This document shows, in pieces, positions 7,190-16,382 of a stretch of DNA of 64,000 nt (its first letter is position 1; each line of letters starts with the position of its first letter). Source of the DNA: Streptomyces xanthii (GTDB taxonomy: Bacteria; Actinomycetota; Actinomycetes; Streptomycetales; Streptomycetaceae). The notes under the pieces were generated by a model that had not been told where the DNA came from, searched no databases, and saw only the letters and a list, made by a program, of their open reading frames with translations. The position numbers and the translations under genes are program-made. The stretch is taken from positions 310,001 through 374,000 of the forward strand of contig NZ_CP061281.1 of the NCBI RefSeq assembly GCF_014621695.1. The letters run 5' to 3'.

Positions 7190-8704
7190 TCATTCGCCAG
7201 TGATCGACGGGGCGGGCCGGGCCTGTTCACCGACCGCTGAAGCCCGCCTCGGCGTCGCGTCCGGGACGGAGCTCGAGATGCGCCGGGGCGGTCCCGCGAG
7301 GGCCGCCGTGGCGACGGCGGCGAGGAGCAGCGCGGCCAGAGGGCACCAGATCGCCAGGGTGAAGCCCTCCAGCACCGAGGCCCGGGCGCCTCCCACCGCC
7401 GCCGCGGCGACGCTCGCGGCGACGGTGTTGAAGACCGCCGAGCCGATCGAACCGCCCACCTGCTGCGCCGAGTTCACGGCGGCGGACGCGATGCCGGAGT
7501 CCTGCTCGGGGACGTCGGAGGTGACGCCGGTCATGATGGCGAGGAAGCTGCCGCCGTTGCCGACGCTGAAGGTGACGAGCGCGGGCAGCACGTTCCCGGC
7601 GTAAGTGGAGTCCGGGGTGAGGAGCGTGAGCTGGAAGAGGCCGCACGCGGAGATGAACAGGCCGGCGGTCATCATGACGCGGGGCCCGAAGCGGGGCAGC
7701 AGACGGGTGCCGAGCTGGGTGGCGGTGCCCGTGGTCACGAGGCTGATCGGCAGGAAACCGAGGCCGCTGGCGACGGCGGACCAGTCCAGGACGGTCTGCA
7801 GGTAGTAGGTGAGGTAGAGCGCGACCGACAGCTGACCGGCCATGAGGGCGGCGCCCGCGAGCAGGGAGGCGACGCGGCGGCGGTCCTTCATCAGGCGCGG
7901 CGGCAGCAGCGGGGTCGACGCGCGGGTCTGCCACCAGGCGAAGACGCCGAGCATGACCGTGCCGCCGATGAGGGAGCCGAGCACGGTCGGGCCGGTCCAG
8001 CCATGTGCCTCGGCCTGGCTGCAGCCGTGGACGAGAGCGGTCAGGCCGCCGCAGCCGAGCACGGCGCCGGCGATGTCGATGCGGCCGGTGAGGCGGCGGG
8101 TGAGGTCCGGCGGGGTCCAGCAGGTGCCGAGCAGGGCGGCGAGGGCGATGGGCACGTTGACCAGGAGGCACCAGCGCCAGCCGAACCACTGGGTGAGGAA
8201 GCCGCCGAGGACGACGCCGAGGGAGGCGCCTGCGCCGCCGAGCGCGCCGAAGAGGGCGATGGCGCGGCGCCGTTCGCGCGGGTCGGTGAAGGTGGTCGCG
8301 ACGAGCGCCAGCGCGGAGGCGGCGAGGAGCGCCGCGAACGCGCCCTGCACCGCGCGGGCCGCGAACAGCGTCTGGGCGGTGGGCGCGAGGCCGGCCGCGG
8401 CGGACGCGAGCGCGAAGCCGCCGAGACCGATCGCGAACACCCGCTTGCGGCCCACGTGGTCGGCGATCCGGCCGGCGAGCAGGAGGAGGCCGCCGAAGGC
8501 GACGGTGTAGGACGTGACCACCCAGGGGCGGTCGCCGTCGCTCATGCCGAGTTCGGTCTGCAGGGACGGCAGGGCCACGTTCACGATCGTGCTGTCGAGC
8601 AGGATCATCAGCTGGGCCAGCCCGAGGACGCTCAGCGCCCACCAGCGGCGCGGGTGCGGGGTCGGGGCGATCGGGGCGGGGGCTGAGGACGACGGCACAG
8701 GCAT
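7190..8704 (-). CDS. MFS drug transporter, DHA2 (14-helix) family
   Basis: A 504-residue multispanning protein. LAQLMILLDSTIVNVALPSLQTEL is the DHA2 motif in helix 1, and GRIADHVGRKRVF is the MFS loop 2-3 motif A. Antiporter motif C is recognisable in GGAGASLGVVLGG. About 14 hydrophobic segments fit the EmrB/QacA proton-driven exporters. The ATG at 8704 is favoured because the 34-residue upstream extension in the same frame looks non-coding and carries promoter-like A/T-rich DNA. There is no convincing Shine-Dalgarno sequence. It is followed closely by an esterase gene, which suggests a small detoxification operon. Confidence 0.9.
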   Translation of the reverse strand: MPVPSSSAPAPIAPTPHPRRWWALSVLGLAQLMILLDSTIVNVALPSLQTELGMSDGDRPWVVTSYTVAFGGLLLLAGRIADHVGRKRVFAIGLGGFALASAAAGLAPTAQTLFAARAVQGAFAALLAASALALVATTFTDPRERRRAIALFGALGGAGASLGVVLGGFLTQWFGWRWCLLVNVPIALAALLGTCWTPPDLTRRLTGRIDIAGAVLGCGGLTALVHGCSQAEAHGWTGPTVLGSLIGGTVMLGVFAWWQTRASTPLLPPRLMKDRRRVASLLAGAALMAGQLSVALYLTYYLQTVLDWSAVASGLGFLPISLVTTGTATQLGTRLLPRFGPRVMMTAGLFISACGLFQLTLLTPDSTYAGNVLPALVTFSVGNGGSFLAIMTGVTSDVPEQDSGIASAAVNSAQQVGGSIGSAVFNTVAASVAAAAVGGARASVLEGFTLAIWCPLAALLLAAVATAALAGPPRRISSSVPDATPRRASAVGEQARPAPSITGE

Positions 8705-8712
8705 GCCACTTT

Positions 8713-8725
8713 TTGTATACCAAAT
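8713..8725. promoter_or_regulatory. palindrome upstream of the MFS gene
   Basis: TTTGTATACCAAA has TTTG/CAAA arms and a GTATAC core. GTATAC occurs again at 8823-8828. It is one of the few A/T-rich spots here and is placed where an operator would act on the exporter promoter. The cognate regulator is unknown. Confidence 0.35.
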
Positions 8726-8845
8726 TCGACCCTCGGGGCAAAAATGGGATCCCATGTCGGCCGACGCGTGGGCGGAATCAGGACAATCAACACCCCTGGG
8801 GCGCACCGGAGGGGTAGCTTCGGTATACGGAAATCCGGGGGCCCG

Positions 8846-9754
8846 TCAGGCGGGGGCGTACCCCCGCTCCCGAACGAGCTCGTCCGCGAGGGCGGTGAAC
8901 GCGCGGGCGGCCGCGCTGCGGTAGCCGCTCTCGCGGTGCAGGAGCGCGACGCGACGGGCGGGCAGCGGCGGGTCGAGCGCGACGGGAACGAGGTGCGGGT
9001 GGTCGTCCGTGACGGCGTCGGGCAGCACGGTGGCGAGCCCCGGGACGCGCTGCACGATCTCGGTGATCGCCTGGACGGAGTTGGCCTCGACGACGACGGG
9101 CGGTGTGACGCGGTGTTCGGCGAGGTAGCCGTCGACGTGTTCGCGGGTCACGAAGTCGCTGCTCAGCAGGGCGAGTTGCCGCTCGGCGAGGCGGCGCACC
9201 GGCAGCGCGGCGCGGTCCGCCCCCGGATCGGCGGTCGCGGCGACGACCAGGCTCAGGGTCTCGGTGAACAGGGCGCGGGCGCCGATGCCGGGCAGATGCG
9301 GGCCCGCGAAGGCGATGCCGAGGTCGATCTCGTCGGCCAGCAGGCTCGTCTCCATCCGGTCCTTGGCCATCTCGCGCACGTCGAGCGTGATGCCGGGGTG
9401 CTTCTCGTGCATCGCGCGCACGAGCGGGCCGATCAGGTACGCGGTGAAGGTCGGCGTCATCGCGAGGCGCAGATGGCCGCGCGAGAGGTCGGCGACGTCG
9501 AGCACGGCGCGGTCGGCGGCGGCCAGGTCGCGCAGCGCGCGGCGCGCGTAGTGGACGTAGGCCTCGCCGGCGTCGGTGAGGCGTACGCCGCGTCCGCCGC
9601 GGTCGAGGAGCTGGGCGCCGACCACCCGCTCCAGCTGCTTGATCTGCTGGGACAGCGTGGGCTGCGAGATGCGCAGCTCCTCCGCGGCCCGCGTGAAGTT
9701 CCCGTTCTCCGCCACGGCGATGAGGTAGCGGAGATGTCGCAGCTCAGGACCCAT
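8846..9754 (-). CDS. cynR: LysR-family regulator, CynR-like
   Basis: A 302-residue LysR protein. The N-terminal HTH reads LRHLRYLIAVAENGNFTRAA, then ISQPTLSQQIKQLER, close in character to CynR. The remainder is the two-lobed effector domain. It is divergent from cynT and cynS, which fixes its likely role as the cyanate-responsive activator. A TATAGT -10 box (9766-9761) with ATGTCA 17 bases upstream would start transcription at or next to the ATG at 9754, and there is no Shine-Dalgarno sequence, so the mRNA is probably leaderless. The exporter gene lies downstream on the same strand after a 141-base gap. Confidence 0.88.
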   Translation of the reverse strand: MGPELRHLRYLIAVAENGNFTRAAEELRISQPTLSQQIKQLERVVGAQLLDRGGRGVRLTDAGEAYVHYARRALRDLAAADRAVLDVADLSRGHLRLAMTPTFTAYLIGPLVRAMHEKHPGITLDVREMAKDRMETSLLADEIDLGIAFAGPHLPGIGARALFTETLSLVVAATADPGADRAALPVRRLAERQLALLSSDFVTREHVDGYLAEHRVTPPVVVEANSVQAITEIVQRVPGLATVLPDAVTDDHPHLVPVALDPPLPARRVALLHRESGYRSAAARAFTALADELVRERGYAPA

Positions 9755-9897
9755 GTGAGCACTATAGGGCGCCCATCCATAGATGACATCGATAGGAGTC
9801 ATGGATATCAAGTCTTGGACACTATAGGACCAGGTCGTGCAGGGTTGTTCCTGCCGGCCCACCCAGGAGGTCCGGCAGGACCCGAAGGGAGAGACGG
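9755..9897. promoter_or_regulatory. cynR-cynT divergent control region
   Basis: It contains an inverted repeat ATCCAT (9775-9780) / ATGGAT (9801-9806), a good TATAGT -10 for cynR and TATAGG (9823-9828) as the cynT -10. The cynT -35 position (about 9800) is poor, as expected for a promoter needing LysR-type activation. CACTATAGG occurs twice, once near each gene. Confidence 0.55.
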
Positions 9898-10518
9898 ATG
9901 GACAAGCTTTTCGACGGTGTCGCGCATTTCCGCCGCGACGTCTTCCCCGGCAAGCGAGACCTGTTCGCCCAGCTCGCGTCGGAGCACCGGCCGGAGACGC
10001 TGTTCATCGGCTGTTCCGACGCCCGGGTGCCGCCGGAGCTGATCACGCAGAGCGAGCCGGGCCGGCTGTTCGTCATCCGCACCGCGGGCAATCTGGTCCC
10101 GGCGTACGCGCCCGGTTCGGACGGCGTCGCTGCGAGCGTCGAGTATGCCGTCTCCGTGCTCGGCGTCCAGGACATCGTCGTCTGCGGGCACTCGTCCTGC
10201 GGCGCGATGACCGCCCTGGCCGAGGAGCACGACCTGTCGGCGGCGCCGGTGATCGCGGACTGGCTGCGGCACGCGGACGGGGCCCGCGCCAGGGCCCGTA
10301 CGGTGTCCGCTCCCGCCGGTGAGCCGGCCTCCTCCCGGGTGGCCACCCTGGTCCGCGCCAACGTGGTCGCCCAGTTGCAGAACCTCGGCACCCACCCCTC
10401 CGTCGTCCGTGCCCTCGCCGAGCAGCGGCTCACGCTGCACGGCTGGGTGTTCGACATCGCCTCCGGCTCCGTGGAGGTGCTCGAGACGGGCACCCGCACC
10501 CCGGTGCCGGCCGCCTGA
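9898..10518 (+). CDS. cynT: beta-class carbonic anhydrase of the cyanate operon
   Basis: A 206-residue cytoplasmic beta-carbonic anhydrase. The zinc ligands are visible: Cys39 in IGCSDARVPP, His98 and Cys101 in VVCGHSSCGAM, with the Asp41/Arg43 dyad. It interconverts CO2 and bicarbonate. Directly upstream of cyanase, its role is to recapture the CO2 made from cyanate and so supply the bicarbonate cyanase needs. The ATG at 9898 follows GGGAGAG. The last 15 residues or so (TGTRTPVPAA) extend past the fold. Confidence 0.93.
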   Translation: MDKLFDGVAHFRRDVFPGKRDLFAQLASEHRPETLFIGCSDARVPPELITQSEPGRLFVIRTAGNLVPAYAPGSDGVAASVEYAVSVLGVQDIVVCGHSSCGAMTALAEEHDLSAAPVIADWLRHADGARARARTVSAPAGEPASSRVATLVRANVVAQLQNLGTHPSVVRALAEQRLTLHGWVFDIASGSVEVLETGTRTPVPAA

Positions 10519-10605
10519 CCCGCGGGGCGAGCTCCCCCACCCCACCACCCCACACCTCCCGGGGGCCGGGACCCCGCTCCCGGCCCCGCACGAAAGGAAC
10601 TCCTC

Positions 10606-11076
10606 ATGATCCACGCCCAGTTCTCCCCCGAGGCCCGCGACGCCGTCGCCACCGCCGCCGTCGCCGCCAAGACGCGCCGCGACCTGTCGTGGCAGCAGAT
10701 CGCCGACGCGGCCGGTCTGTCCCCGGCGTTCGTGACGGCGGCCGTCCTCGGCCAGCACGCCCTGCCCGAGGCCTCCGCCCAGGCCGTCGGCGAGCTGCTC
10801 GGCCTCGACGAGGAGGCGATCCTCCTCCTCCAGACCATCCCGACCCGCGGCTCCATCCCGGGCGGCATCCCCACCGACCCGACGATCTACCGCTTCTACG
10901 AGATGCTCCAGGTCTACGGCACCACCCTGAAGGCCCTGGTCCACGAGCAGTTCGGCGACGGCATCATCTCCGCGATCAACTTCAAGCTGGACGTGAAGAA
11001 GGTCGCCGACCCCGAGGGCGGCGAGCGCGCGGTCATCACGCTGGACGGCAAGTACCTGCCGACCAAGCCTTTCTGA
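10606..11076 (+). CDS. cynS: cyanate hydratase (cyanase)
   Basis: A 156-residue cyanase. It catalyses bicarbonate-dependent breakdown of cyanate to carbamate, which falls apart to ammonia and CO2. The active-site residues fall at the same numbers as in the E. coli enzyme: Arg96 and Glu99 in [12 protein letters not shown], and Ser122 in [12 protein letters not shown]. The N-terminal half is the HTH-like helical domain and the C-terminus ends in the typical [11 protein letters not shown]. The ATG follows AAAGGAA. It lies 87 bases after cynT, in the same operon. Confidence 0.97.
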   Translation: MIHAQFSPEARDAVATAAVAAKTRRDLSWQQIADAAGLSPAFVTAAVLGQHALPEASAQAVGELLGLDEEAILLLQTIPTRGSIPGGIPTDPTIYRFYEMLQVYGTTLKALVHEQFGDGIISAINFKLDVKKVADPEGGERAVITLDGKYLPTKPF

Positions 11077-11218
11077 CCCTCACGCCGACGACGACTCGTC
11101 CATAGAGCCCCACCCCCGGTACGAGCGGCGGTGGCGGGCGGCTCCGGCCGTCCGTCACCGCCCGTTCGCACATCACCGGAGCGCACCCCGCTCCACCCGC
11201 GCCGAGAAGGGAAGAACC

Positions 11219-11956
11219 ATGGCCGCCTCCCCCCGCCGCCACACTCTCGTGTTTCTCGCCATCACCGGTCTGCTCGTCCTCGCGAGCGCGTGCACGGCCG
11301 AGTCCCGGGGAGCCGGGTCCGGCCGCTCCAGCTCCTCCGCCGCCGGGGACTCGGGCGCGAACCGCTCCGCGAGCGCCGACCTGCTCCGTGCCGCCGGCTC
11401 GGGCGACGCCGACGCCGTCCGTACGGCCATCGAGCGCGGCGCCGACCTGGAGACCCGCGACGGCGACGAGCGCACCCCGCTGCTCCTCGCCGCCTCCGGC
11501 GACCACGTGGACGCCGCGAAGGCCCTCGTCGACGCGGGCGCCGACCCCGACGCCCTCGACGCCCGGCACGACACACCCTGGCTGGTGACCGGGGTGACCG
11601 GCAGCGCCGCGATGGCCCGCACCCTCGCGCAGGCCGACCCCGACTACACGATCGTGAACCGCTACGGCGGCACGTCCCTGATCCCGGCCGGTGAGCACGG
11701 GCACGTCGACTACATCCGCGAGGTCACCACCAACCCGGACATCGACGTCGACGTGAACCACGTCAACGACCTCGGCTGGACCGCCCTGCTGGAGGCCGTC
11801 ATCCTCGGCGACGGCGGAGCGGACCACCAGGAGAGCGTGCGGCTGCTGCTGGCGGCCGGTGCCGACCGCTCCGTCGAGGACAAGGACGGCACGACGGCCC
11901 TGGAGCACGCCGAACTGCGCGGCCAGCGCGAGGTCGCCCGGCTGTTGCGCGCCTGA
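11219..11956 (+). CDS. ankyrin-repeat lipoprotein
   Basis: A 245-residue exported protein. A lipoprotein signal peptide ends in the lipobox LASAC, so it should be anchored to the outer face of the membrane. A Ser/Gly/Ala-rich linker (about 26-50) leads to at least four ankyrin units (LLRAAGSGDADAVRTAIERGADLE, then TPLLLAASGDHVDAAKALVDAGADPD, and two more to the C-terminus). Ankyrin stacks bind proteins; the partner is unknown. AAGGGAAG precedes the ATG. It stands alone between cynS and the DinB-like gene. Confidence 0.88.
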   Translation: MAASPRRHTLVFLAITGLLVLASACTAESRGAGSGRSSSSAAGDSGANRSASADLLRAAGSGDADAVRTAIERGADLETRDGDERTPLLLAASGDHVDAAKALVDAGADPDALDARHDTPWLVTGVTGSAAMARTLAQADPDYTIVNRYGGTSLIPAGEHGHVDYIREVTTNPDIDVDVNHVNDLGWTALLEAVILGDGGADHQESVRLLLAAGADRSVEDKDGTTALEHAELRGQREVARLLRA

Positions 11957-12009
11957 GCGGGGATACTTGCCGTCGATCACCGAAGGCAAGGACGAGGGGC
12001 AGGGGTCCA

Positions 12010-12519
12010 GTGACCGTCGATCACCGGGTGGGACCGCCGAGTTTCGGCGACGAACGGGAGACGCTGCGGGCGTTTCTCGACTATCAGCGCGCGACGCTCG
12101 CCATGAAGTGCGAGGGGCTCGGCGACGAGGAGCTGAAGGAGCGGTCGATGCCGCCGTCCACGCTCACGCTGCTGGGACTGGTGCGGCACATGGCGGAGGT
12201 CGAACGCGCCTGGTTCCGCCGGGTGTTCGAGGACCACGACGTGCCGATGGTCTGGTCCGACGAGATCGACTTCCAGGCCGCGTACGACGCGGGCGGATCG
12301 AGCCGCGCCGAGGCGTTCGGCGCGTGGGAGGCCGAGGTGGAGCACTCCCGGCGCATCGAGCGCGCGGCCGCGTCACTGGACGTGGCCGGGTACCAGCCGC
12401 GCTGGGAGGAGCAGGTGTCGCTGCGGATGGTGATGGTCCACGTGCTCCTGGAGTACGGCCGCCACAACGGCCACGCGGACTTCCTCCGGGAGGGCGTGGA
12501 CGGCACGGTGGGCGCCTGA
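12010..12519 (+). CDS. DinB/DUF664 family protein
   Basis: A 169-residue four-helix-bundle protein of the DinB-like DUF664 group. Metal-ligand histidines appear in LVRHMAEVERAW and in LLEYGRHNGHADFLRE. Relatives include mycothiol-dependent transferases and putative metal-dependent enzymes of actinobacteria, so a thiol-transfer role is plausible but not shown. The GTG at 12010 is preceded by GAGGGGCAGGGG. It converges with the hydrolase at 12532, leaving only 12 bases between stops. Confidence 0.82.
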   Translation: MTVDHRVGPPSFGDERETLRAFLDYQRATLAMKCEGLGDEELKERSMPPSTLTLLGLVRHMAEVERAWFRRVFEDHDVPMVWSDEIDFQAAYDAGGSSRAEAFGAWEAEVEHSRRIERAAASLDVAGYQPRWEEQVSLRMVMVHVLLEYGRHNGHADFLREGVDGTVGA

Positions 12520-12531
12520 GGGCGGACGGGT

Positions 12532-13353
12532 TCAGCGCCGATGGCCCGGCTGCCCCTCGGGTGGGCCGGCCAGGTGGGCCAGCAGCAGTGCGGCCAGCCG
12601 GGCCGGCACCCGGAGCGGCAGATAGTGGTCGGCGGCGCGCAGGGTCTCGCCGTGCGCGTCCCGGATGCCCTTGGTCAGGCGGTCGGCGATGACCGCGATC
12701 TCCGGGTGGTCGTGGGTGCCGTGCAGCACCAGGGCCGGGGCGTCGATCTCCGCGAGGCGGGACGCGGCGTCGTGGCCTGGGGTGCCCGTCAGCCAGGCCT
12801 CGCTGACGAGCCGTCGCTCCGCGTTCTCCGTCACCATCCGCTCGATGAGCGCTCCCCCGGGCGCCTCCCGTCCCAGCGCCGCCCACACCGAGAGTTCCAG
12901 CGCGGCCAGTTCGGCCGCGTCGCCCGAGCGCCGGGCCGCGCCGTAGGCGGCCGTGTCCGGGGTGTCGGGCCAGATGTGGCCGCCGAGCGAGGACGCGACC
13001 AGGGCCAGGGACGTGACCCGGTCGGGGTGGGTGAGGGTGAAGTCCAGGGCGGTCTCGCCGCCCATGCTCAGGCCGACCAGCGCCGCGCGTTCGACGCCGC
13101 AGTGGTCGAGCACGGCGCTCAGGTCCGTGACGTCGCTGAACCAGGTCGTCGGCGGTGTGGAGCGGCCCAGGCCGCGCGCGTCGTAGCGGATGACGTGGTG
13201 GTGCCGGGCCAGTTCAGGGGCGACGGCGTCCCACAGCCGCGCGTCCATTCCGGCGCCGTGGAGCAGCACCACCGGCGAGCCGGTGCCGGCCCGCAGGAGG
13301 TGGAGGCTGCCCTCGCCCGGTGCCGGTATCTCTTCCCCGTACGCGTTCGTCAT
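12532..13353 (-). CDS. alpha/beta-fold hydrolase
   Basis: A 273-residue hydrolase: VVLLHGAGMDARLWD, YDARGLGRST, ALVGLSMGGETAL with the nucleophile Ser near residue 94, and a catalytic His in RAADHYLPLRVP. The ATG at 13353 is preceded by AGGA 8 bases upstream, and the longer frame to 13422 lacks a better site. Overall it resembles 3-oxoadipate enol-lactonase-like esterases, but no aromatic-degradation genes adjoin. Substrate unknown. Confidence 0.85.
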   Translation of the reverse strand: MTNAYGEEIPAPGEGSLHLLRAGTGSPVVLLHGAGMDARLWDAVAPELARHHHVIRYDARGLGRSTPPTTWFSDVTDLSAVLDHCGVERAALVGLSMGGETALDFTLTHPDRVTSLALVASSLGGHIWPDTPDTAAYGAARRSGDAAELAALELSVWAALGREAPGGALIERMVTENAERRLVSEAWLTGTPGHDAASRLAEIDAPALVLHGTHDHPEIAVIADRLTKGIRDAHGETLRAADHYLPLRVPARLAALLLAHLAGPPEGQPGHRR

Positions 13354-13444
13354 GGGCCGATCCTGTCCGATCCGGCGGCCCCGCACCACCAACGGCCCTT
13401 GCCCCACCGGAAGGCGGGACAAGGACCTCGGCGATCGGGCGGTG

Positions 13445-14929
13445 TCAGTCGCGTTCCACGTCGACCGTGGTCAGGGACGCGTACCGCTCGGGGTCGCGGC
13501 GGCGGATACGGAAGGCCACGGCCAGGCCCGCGGCGAGGACCAGCGGGAGCGGCACGAGCAGCAGCGTGTTCGTGAGGCCGGTGCGGCCGGTGAGGAGGTC
13601 GAAGTGGATCACCGCGAGGACGGTGAGCACGGCCAGGCCGGCGCAGGACACGAGGGGCGCCCAGACCACGCGGAAGGCCGACAGGCCCTTGCGGTCGTGA
13701 CGGAAGTACGCCCACACGGCGAGGGCGGCCAGCGCCTGCATGCCCATGATGCCGAGGACACCGACGCTGTTCGTCCAGAGGAAGACCTCCCCGTACGGGT
13801 CGGCGGCGAGCAGGGCGCCGCCGCCGATGAGGGCGAGGTTGAACAGGGTCTGCGCGACGACGGCGCCGCTGGGCGATCCGTGCCGGCGGGACACCGCGCC
13901 GAGCCGCCGGGGCAGCAGGCCCTCGCGGCCGAGGGCGTAGAGGTAACGGGCGGCGGCGTTGTGGAAGGCGAGTGTCGCGGCGAAGGCACTGACGACGATG
14001 AGGCCGTGCATGGCGTCCGCGAGCCACGGCCCCGCGTACGTCTCGGCCGCGGTGAAGGTGAGATCGGGTCCGGCGGCCGCCCGGGCCAGTTCCACGGCGC
14101 GCTCGGTGCCGAACGCGCCCATGACGAGCCAGCACCCGGCCGCGTAGAACACGGCGAGGAAGCCGATCGCGATGAACGTGGCGCGGGGCACCGTGCGCTG
14201 CGGGTCGCGGACCTCCTCGGCGAAGATCGCGGTGGACTCGAATCCGGTGAACGCGCCGATGACCAGGACGAACATGCCGGCCGCGCCGCCGACGGCGAGG
14301 GTCGACGGGTCGAAGGAGGCGGGATCGAGCGCGGCGGCGCCGCGGTCACCGAGGATGCCGCCGTCCATGACGAGCAGGGAGAGCACCTCGAGGACGAGCG
14401 CGACGCCGAGGACCTTGGCGCTCAGCGTGACGCGCAGCCAGCCGAGCACGCCGACGGCGGCCACGCACACGCCGGAGAGCAGCCACCACGGCACGTCGGC
14501 GCCGGTGGCGTCCCGGACCGAGCCGGTGGCGAAGTAGCCGAAGGCGGCCGCGACTCCGGGGGTGACGAGGTTGTAGGAGACGACGGCGACGTACGCGGTG
14601 CCGACGCCGAGCGCGCGGCCGAGGCCTCGGGCGACGTAGGCGTAGAAGGCGCCGGCGTTGCGGACGTAGCGGCTCATCGCGGTGAAGCCCGCGGCGAAGA
14701 GGGCCAGCAGCGCGCCCGAGATCAGGTAGGCGAGGGGTGCGCCGGCGCCGCCGATGCCGATGGCGAAGGGGGCGACGCCGGCGAGGACGGTGAGCGGCGC
14801 GGCGGCGGCCACGACGAAGAAGACGAGGTCGAAGGTGCCGATGCGGCCCGCGGCGAGCCGCCCTGAGCCCTGCTCCTCGGCGCCCGGCGCGGAGTCCGAG
14901 CGGGCCGGGCTGTCGGTGGTGGTCGTCAT
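13445..14929 (-). CDS. APC-superfamily amino-acid/nucleobase permease
   Basis: A 494-residue transporter with about 12 membrane segments. It begins with a short polar tail, then GTFDLVFFVVAAAAPLTVLAG. GAFTGFESTAIFAEEVRDPQRTVPRATF is the conserved APC segment following helix 6. Its start codon overlaps the stop of the amidohydrolase (ATGA, 14926-14929), so it is cotranscribed and translationally coupled. It likely imports the amidohydrolase substrate, an amine, nucleobase or related N-compound. Confidence 0.9.
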   Translation of the reverse strand: MTTTTDSPARSDSAPGAEEQGSGRLAAGRIGTFDLVFFVVAAAAPLTVLAGVAPFAIGIGGAGAPLAYLISGALLALFAAGFTAMSRYVRNAGAFYAYVARGLGRALGVGTAYVAVVSYNLVTPGVAAAFGYFATGSVRDATGADVPWWLLSGVCVAAVGVLGWLRVTLSAKVLGVALVLEVLSLLVMDGGILGDRGAAALDPASFDPSTLAVGGAAGMFVLVIGAFTGFESTAIFAEEVRDPQRTVPRATFIAIGFLAVFYAAGCWLVMGAFGTERAVELARAAAGPDLTFTAAETYAGPWLADAMHGLIVVSAFAATLAFHNAAARYLYALGREGLLPRRLGAVSRRHGSPSGAVVAQTLFNLALIGGGALLAADPYGEVFLWTNSVGVLGIMGMQALAALAVWAYFRHDRKGLSAFRVVWAPLVSCAGLAVLTVLAVIHFDLLTGRTGLTNTLLLVPLPLVLAAGLAVAFRIRRRDPERYASLTTVDVERD

Positions 14930-16191
14930 CTGGTGTCTCCCGCCGGGGCGTTCGGGGCGGTGGTCGCGGGCGGCGCGTAGCGCGGGTAGGAGTCGGTCGG
15001 CTCGGGTCCGACGACACGTCCGGCGTGCAGGACGGCGACGCGGCGCGGGTGCGAGGCGACGGCCTCGGGGACGGAACCGGCGGCGACGGCGACGAGGTCG
15101 GCGCGGCTGCCGGGGGTGAGCCCGTAGTCGGCGAGGCCGAGCGCGGCGGCTGCCTCGTCGGTGACGAGGGCAGCGGCGTGGTGGAGTTCGGCGTCGGTCA
15201 TGAGGCCGGAGCGCAGGCCGATGACGGTGGCGCGCTCGAGCATGTCGCCGGTGCCGTACGGCCACCAGGTGTCGCGGATGTTGTCGGAGCCGCCGAAGAC
15301 GCGGACGCCGTGCTCGCGCAGGCGCAGGACGGGCGGCAGGGGACCGCGCGGTCCGTTGGTCATGATCGAGACGCCGGCGGCGGCGAGCGCCTTGGCGGTG
15401 CGGTCGAGTTCGGTGTCGTCGACGTCACCGAGGGCGTAGGCGTGGGAGACGGCGACGTGGCCGCCCAGGCCGAGGGCGGCGGTGCGGGCCGCGATGTCGC
15501 GCAGCTGCGCGGTGCCGGACTCGCCTCCGTCGTGGAGGTGGATGTCGAGGCCCTTGCCGTGGCGTTCGGCGAGGCCGAAGACGATGTCGAGCTGGCCGGC
15601 CGCGTCCTGGTCGAAGCCGGCCGGGTCGAGGCCGCCGATCAGGTCGGCGCCTTCGGCGAGCGCGGCGTCGAGGAGGTCGGCGACGCCCGGCGCGGCGACG
15701 ACGCCGCTCTGCGGGAAGGCGACGATCTGGATGCCGAGCCGGTCCCGGAACTCTTCCCGGACCGTCTGCACGGCGTGGAGGTGGTCGAGTCCGGTCTCGA
15801 GGTCGATGTCGACGTGGCTGCGGACGTGCCCGGTGCCGTGCGCGACCATGCGGCGGGCGAGGGCGGCGGCCCGCTCCACGACCGGCACGGGCGAGCCGGT
15901 GCGGGCGGCGCGCTCGGAGGCGATCTGTTCCTGGAGGGTGGCGGTCTCGCGGTGCGGCTGCCAGGGCCCGCCGAGGAAGGTCTTGTCGAGGTGGGCGTGG
16001 CCGTCCACGAAGGCGGGCAGCAGCAGCGCCCCGTGCAGGGGCAGCTCGTCCGGTGCCGGGGTCCGGCCGGGGACGTGTTCCTCGACGGCGTGCACGCGGC
16101 CGCCGCGCAGGCGGACGTCGACGGTGCGGCCGTCGGGGAGCGTCGCTCCGAGCAGGGCGGCGGGTTCGGGCGGGGCGGCAGCCTCGCGCAT
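14926..16191 (-). CDS. amidohydrolase, cytosine-deaminase-like
   Basis: A 421-residue metal-dependent hydrolase with the layout of CodA. The metal ligands are in FVDGHAHLDKTF, further histidines in HVDID, IHLHDGG and VSHAYAL, and the catalytic Asp in GGSDNIRDTWWPYGTGDMLERA. The last motif matches the CodA pattern of Asp followed by a W-P-x-G segment. It probably deaminates or hydrolyses a cyclic amide such as cytosine or a related base. The ATG at 16191 follows GGAGATGAC. It is first in an operon with the permease and divergent from a GntR regulator. Confidence 0.85.
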   Translation of the reverse strand: MREAAAPPEPAALLGATLPDGRTVDVRLRGGRVHAVEEHVPGRTPAPDELPLHGALLLPAFVDGHAHLDKTFLGGPWQPHRETATLQEQIASERAARTGSPVPVVERAAALARRMVAHGTGHVRSHVDIDLETGLDHLHAVQTVREEFRDRLGIQIVAFPQSGVVAAPGVADLLDAALAEGADLIGGLDPAGFDQDAAGQLDIVFGLAERHGKGLDIHLHDGGESGTAQLRDIAARTAALGLGGHVAVSHAYALGDVDDTELDRTAKALAAAGVSIMTNGPRGPLPPVLRLREHGVRVFGGSDNIRDTWWPYGTGDMLERATVIGLRSGLMTDAELHHAAALVTDEAAAALGLADYGLTPGSRADLVAVAAGSVPEAVASHPRRVAVLHAGRVVGPEPTDSYPRYAPPATTAPNAPAGDTR

Positions 16192-16267
16192 GTCATCTCC
16201 TTCAGTCGTACAGCTCGGCCCAGCCTCTGGGAAAGTGGCTGGTGAGCGCGGTGCGACGTCAACGTAA

Positions 16268-16286
16268 CTGGTATACCGAATACCAG
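16268..16286. promoter_or_regulatory. GntR/FCD operator candidate
   Basis: CTGGTATACCGAATACCAG has perfect 6-base arms (CTGGTA / TACCAG) around 7 bases. It lies between the amidohydrolase-permease operon and the gntR gene and fits the short symmetrical sites bound by FadR/FCD-type GntR proteins. Confidence 0.6.
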
Positions 16287-16382
16287 ACAATGCTTCTCGG
16301 GAACGGATTTTCGTGCCGGGTCACCGGGTCTGCGAAGATCGGCTCTGCACCACCCGTCTCAGCACCGCCTGGAGCCCTCGTC

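Noticed and set aside
8705..8806. 34-residue N-terminal extension of the MFS gene
   Set aside because: The DNA is A/T-rich and promoter-like, and the exporter family starts near the chosen ATG.
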